This document shows, in pieces, positions 62,338 through 64,000 of a stretch of 64,000 bases of DNA. The notes beneath the pieces are model-generated. The model saw only the letters and a list, made by a program, of their open reading frames with translations, did no database searches and was not told the origin of the DNA. The DNA is from SZUA-430 sp964483585 (lineage in GTDB: Bacteria > Pseudomonadota > Alphaproteobacteria > Micropepsales > Micropepsaceae). Location: assembly GCA_964483585.1 (NCBI GenBank), contig CAZABH010000009.1:1-64000 (forward strand). Direction: 5' to 3'. Made by a program: the position numbers and the translations under genes. Positions within the stretch are counted from its first letter, which is position 1. Every line of letters starts with the position of its first letter.

Positions 62338-63765
62338 ATGACCACGACCGACCAGACCACCCGCCTCGCCAGGGCCGTCGCCGGGCGACAGATGGCGCTG
62401 CTGAGCAAGCCCATGGTGCAGAGCGCCTATGGGTTGCCGCTCTGGTCCCTCGTGATCTGCTGGGCCTTTGCAGGGGACTTGCCGTTCCTGGGGCAGGTCG
62501 CGCCTGTCAACTTCGTGACATGGTTCATCCTGGTCTGCCTGATCAGCGGTATCGCAATCGCCGCCGAGGGAGCCTACCGCGCCGATGCAGCACAACCGGA
62601 AACGTTTGACGCGGTAGGTTGGGTTCCGCGCACGCTGGCAATCCTCGCCATGCTGAGCGCGGCCTGGGCATCGGTATGCTGGTTCTTCTGGATACCCGGG
62701 AACGAGGTCAACAACCTGGTCCTTGCAATCCTGGTGCTGGCCGGGGTCATGAACGGCATCGTCGCCCGCATGACCTGGTTCAGCAGCTACATGGCGGGTG
62801 CGGGCATTTCGTTTCTTCTCCTCCTCGCACGATGCGCAACCTCGGATTCGGAAGTTGCCCACCTTGTCGGCAGCATCGCCTTTGCGGTCTTTTTCATCGT
62901 GACCGGCAGCGTGCGCACTGCCAGCCGCCAGATCGAGAAGAACATCGCCGCCCAGATCGAAAACGAGTGGCTCAAGGAAGAAAACACGCGTGCGCGCGAT
63001 GAGGCCGAACGCGCCAGCCGCCTGAAGAGCGAGTTCCTTGCCAACATGAGCCATGAGCTCAGGACCCCGCTCAACGCCATCCTCGGATTTTCCGAAGTCA
63101 TCTCTGCGCAGCACTTTGGCCCGCATGCTGCAGTCAAGTACCGGGATTACGCCAACCACATCAATTCCAGCGGCAAGCATTTGCTTGGGATGATCAATGA
63201 TCTGCTCGACGTCGCCAAGATCGAGGCTGGCAAGATGGAGCTTTATCCCGAGTGGATCGACGCACACGCAGCTCTTGAGCAGGCAACGCGCTTCATCGAG
63301 GAACGTGCCGCAGCCAAGGGACTGCGGATTGAGGTTGTCGTGCAACCCGGTGACGAAAAAGTGTGGGTCGACGAGCGTGCATTCATGCAGGTGTCCATCA
63401 ACCTCCTGTCGAATGCCCTGAAGTTCACCGATCGCGGATTCATCAGTGTGCACCTGCATCGCGATGGCAATGCCTCGATCCTGAGCGTGACCGATACGGG
63501 CTGTGGCATCGCCGCCGATCGCCTGCCGCACGTGTTCGAGGCCTTCGAGCAGGCCGACAACAGTTACACAAGCCACAATCGGGGGACAGGTTTGGGATTG
63601 ACGCTGGTTCGCGCCCTCGTCACGCTGCACGGCGGCACGTCCACCATCAGCAGCGAGGAGGACATTGGTACCGAAGTGACCGTGACCTTCCCCTTGCCCG
63701 TGCCCGAGGAGGCGCAGGATCCAAGTGTCGAAGCGGTAGACACGATGGAGAGGATCGTCGCCTGA
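62338..63765 (+). CDS. Multi-pass membrane sensor histidine kinase
   Basis: This 475-residue kinase starts at ATG 62338. It has about six membrane helices in residues 30-200, then a coiled linker (EENTRARDEAERASRLKSE). The HisKA domain has H239 in NMSHELRTPLNAILGFSEV and the long ISAQHFGPHAAVKYRDY extension; the HATPase has NLLSNALKFT, DTGCGI and GTGLGLTL. The HisKA sequence is of the PdhS/DivJ/PleC type found in alphaproteobacterial cell-cycle kinases. No receiver domain and no response regulator gene are adjacent, so its partner is unknown. No strong ribosome binding site is seen. Confidence 0.9.
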   Translation: MTTTDQTTRLARAVAGRQMALLSKPMVQSAYGLPLWSLVICWAFAGDLPFLGQVAPVNFVTWFILVCLISGIAIAAEGAYRADAAQPETFDAVGWVPRTLAILAMLSAAWASVCWFFWIPGNEVNNLVLAILVLAGVMNGIVARMTWFSSYMAGAGISFLLLLARCATSDSEVAHLVGSIAFAVFFIVTGSVRTASRQIEKNIAAQIENEWLKEENTRARDEAERASRLKSEFLANMSHELRTPLNAILGFSEVISAQHFGPHAAVKYRDYANHINSSGKHLLGMINDLLDVAKIEAGKMELYPEWIDAHAALEQATRFIEERAAAKGLRIEVVVQPGDEKVWVDERAFMQVSINLLSNALKFTDRGFISVHLHRDGNASILSVTDTGCGIAADRLPHVFEAFEQADNSYTSHNRGTGLGLTLVRALVTLHGGTSTISSEEDIGTEVTVTFPLPVPEEAQDPSVEAVDTMERIVA

Positions 63766-63870
63766 CGTTCGGATGGCACGCGTCTAGGCGATCATTGAGT
63801 CAAAACAAAGGCCCCCAGTTGAACGGCTGCTGAACGGCCGATCAGAATGAGTTGTTTTGATCTTGCCCAA

Positions 63871-64000
63871 GCGGGGCCCCACACTACGCCTGCACCGTGC
63901 GTTTCCGGTTCGCCGGATTACGGTGCTGACGGGGTCGTGGTCTCTCCTCAAGGTCCTGCGGTCGGCCCCGCCAGGCAGGCCCACCTTTGGTCGGGTGGGC
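63871..64000 (+). ncRNA. Structured RNA candidate, possibly 6S-like, at the window edge
   Basis: An outer stem pairs GCGGGGCC (63871-63878) with GGCCCCGC (63964-63971). Inside, GCACCGT and ACGGTGC close a hairpin capped by TCCGG-TTCG-CCGGA, a UUCG tetraloop. GCCCACC (63979-63985) and GGTGGGC (63994-64000) form a terminal hairpin, perhaps a terminator cut by the window end. A long closing stem enclosing an open region, and a CCTGCGGT near the 3' side, recall 6S RNA, but I cannot confirm this. It begins 105 bp after the kinase stop; no protein gene is seen in 63766-64000. Confidence 0.35.

Overview
The window is a 64 kb stretch of G+C-rich chromosome from an alphaproteobacterium, most like a Rhodospirillales-type organism. 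The evidence is an ATP12-family F1-ATPase chaperone, the NDUFA12-like Complex I subunit, an RNase E whose S1 domain carries a long acidic insert, a bactofilin/M23 pair, and several gene orders I know from Alphaproteobacteria. Examples are rpoA-rplQ-htrA-rarA-crcB-rlu-atp12, NDUFA12-mlaD-DUF2155-aat-accC-accB-aroQ, and iscR-cysteine desulfurase-sufBCDS-sufT-sufA. I see no IS element, prophage, CRISPR array, rRNA or tRNA. This is essentially core genome.

Layout. 1-173 is the end of rpoA, followed by rplQ and a terminator. 745-8752 holds a family VIII-type serine hydrolase, a periplasmic HtrA protease, rarA, a Nudix hydrolase, crcB, an RluA-family pseudouridine synthase, a tandem double-cupin protein and the ATP12 chaperone. 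8859-14483 carries both subunits of a propionyl-CoA-type carboxylase, separated by an M28 peptidase lipoprotein and followed by acylphosphatase. 14556-20191 has a zinc alcohol dehydrogenase, an M16 protease lipoprotein, the NDUFA12-like gene, mlaD and a DUF2155 gene. 20119-23131 on the minus strand is aat-accC-accB-aroQ, diverging from thiS-thiG. 24281-26458 on the minus strand encodes a DsbA-like and an M48/TPR protein. An aminotransferase, RNase E, an AmiC-type amidase, PBP1A and RF2 follow (26657-36215).

36230-44440 contains a bactofilin, an M23 endopeptidase, Bcp peroxiredoxin, a giant AsmA/YhdP-like protein, TyrRS and an alpha/beta hydrolase. 44713-52146 is one nine-gene Fe-S assembly operon under a recognisable promoter. 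It is headed by an IscR-type regulator and includes an unrecognised two-helix membrane protein between sufB and sufC. 52396-57527 holds two orphan proteins, an SDR, two paralogous enoyl-CoA hydratases and a coniferyl-aldehyde-dehydrogenase-like gene. 57528-63765 holds a RhlE-type helicase, a small orphan, parE and a multi-pass histidine kinase. The window ends in a stretch that folds like a small structured RNA.

Themes. Several genes serve envelope maintenance: HtrA, M16, M48, M23 and M28 peptidases, amidase, PBP1A, bactofilin, MlaD, AsmA-like and DsbA-like. Others serve acyl-CoA and fatty-acid carbon flow: accBC, pccAB, enoyl-CoA hydratases and ALDH. Fe-S biogenesis is complete in one operon. 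The best non-routine observations are: a programmed +1 frameshift in prfB, which a simple ORF scan truncates; a perfect DnaA box 10 bp from a near-consensus parS site; the membrane protein embedded in the suf operon; the likely autoregulated iscR promoter; and the structured RNA candidate at the right edge. No wholly new system is evident.
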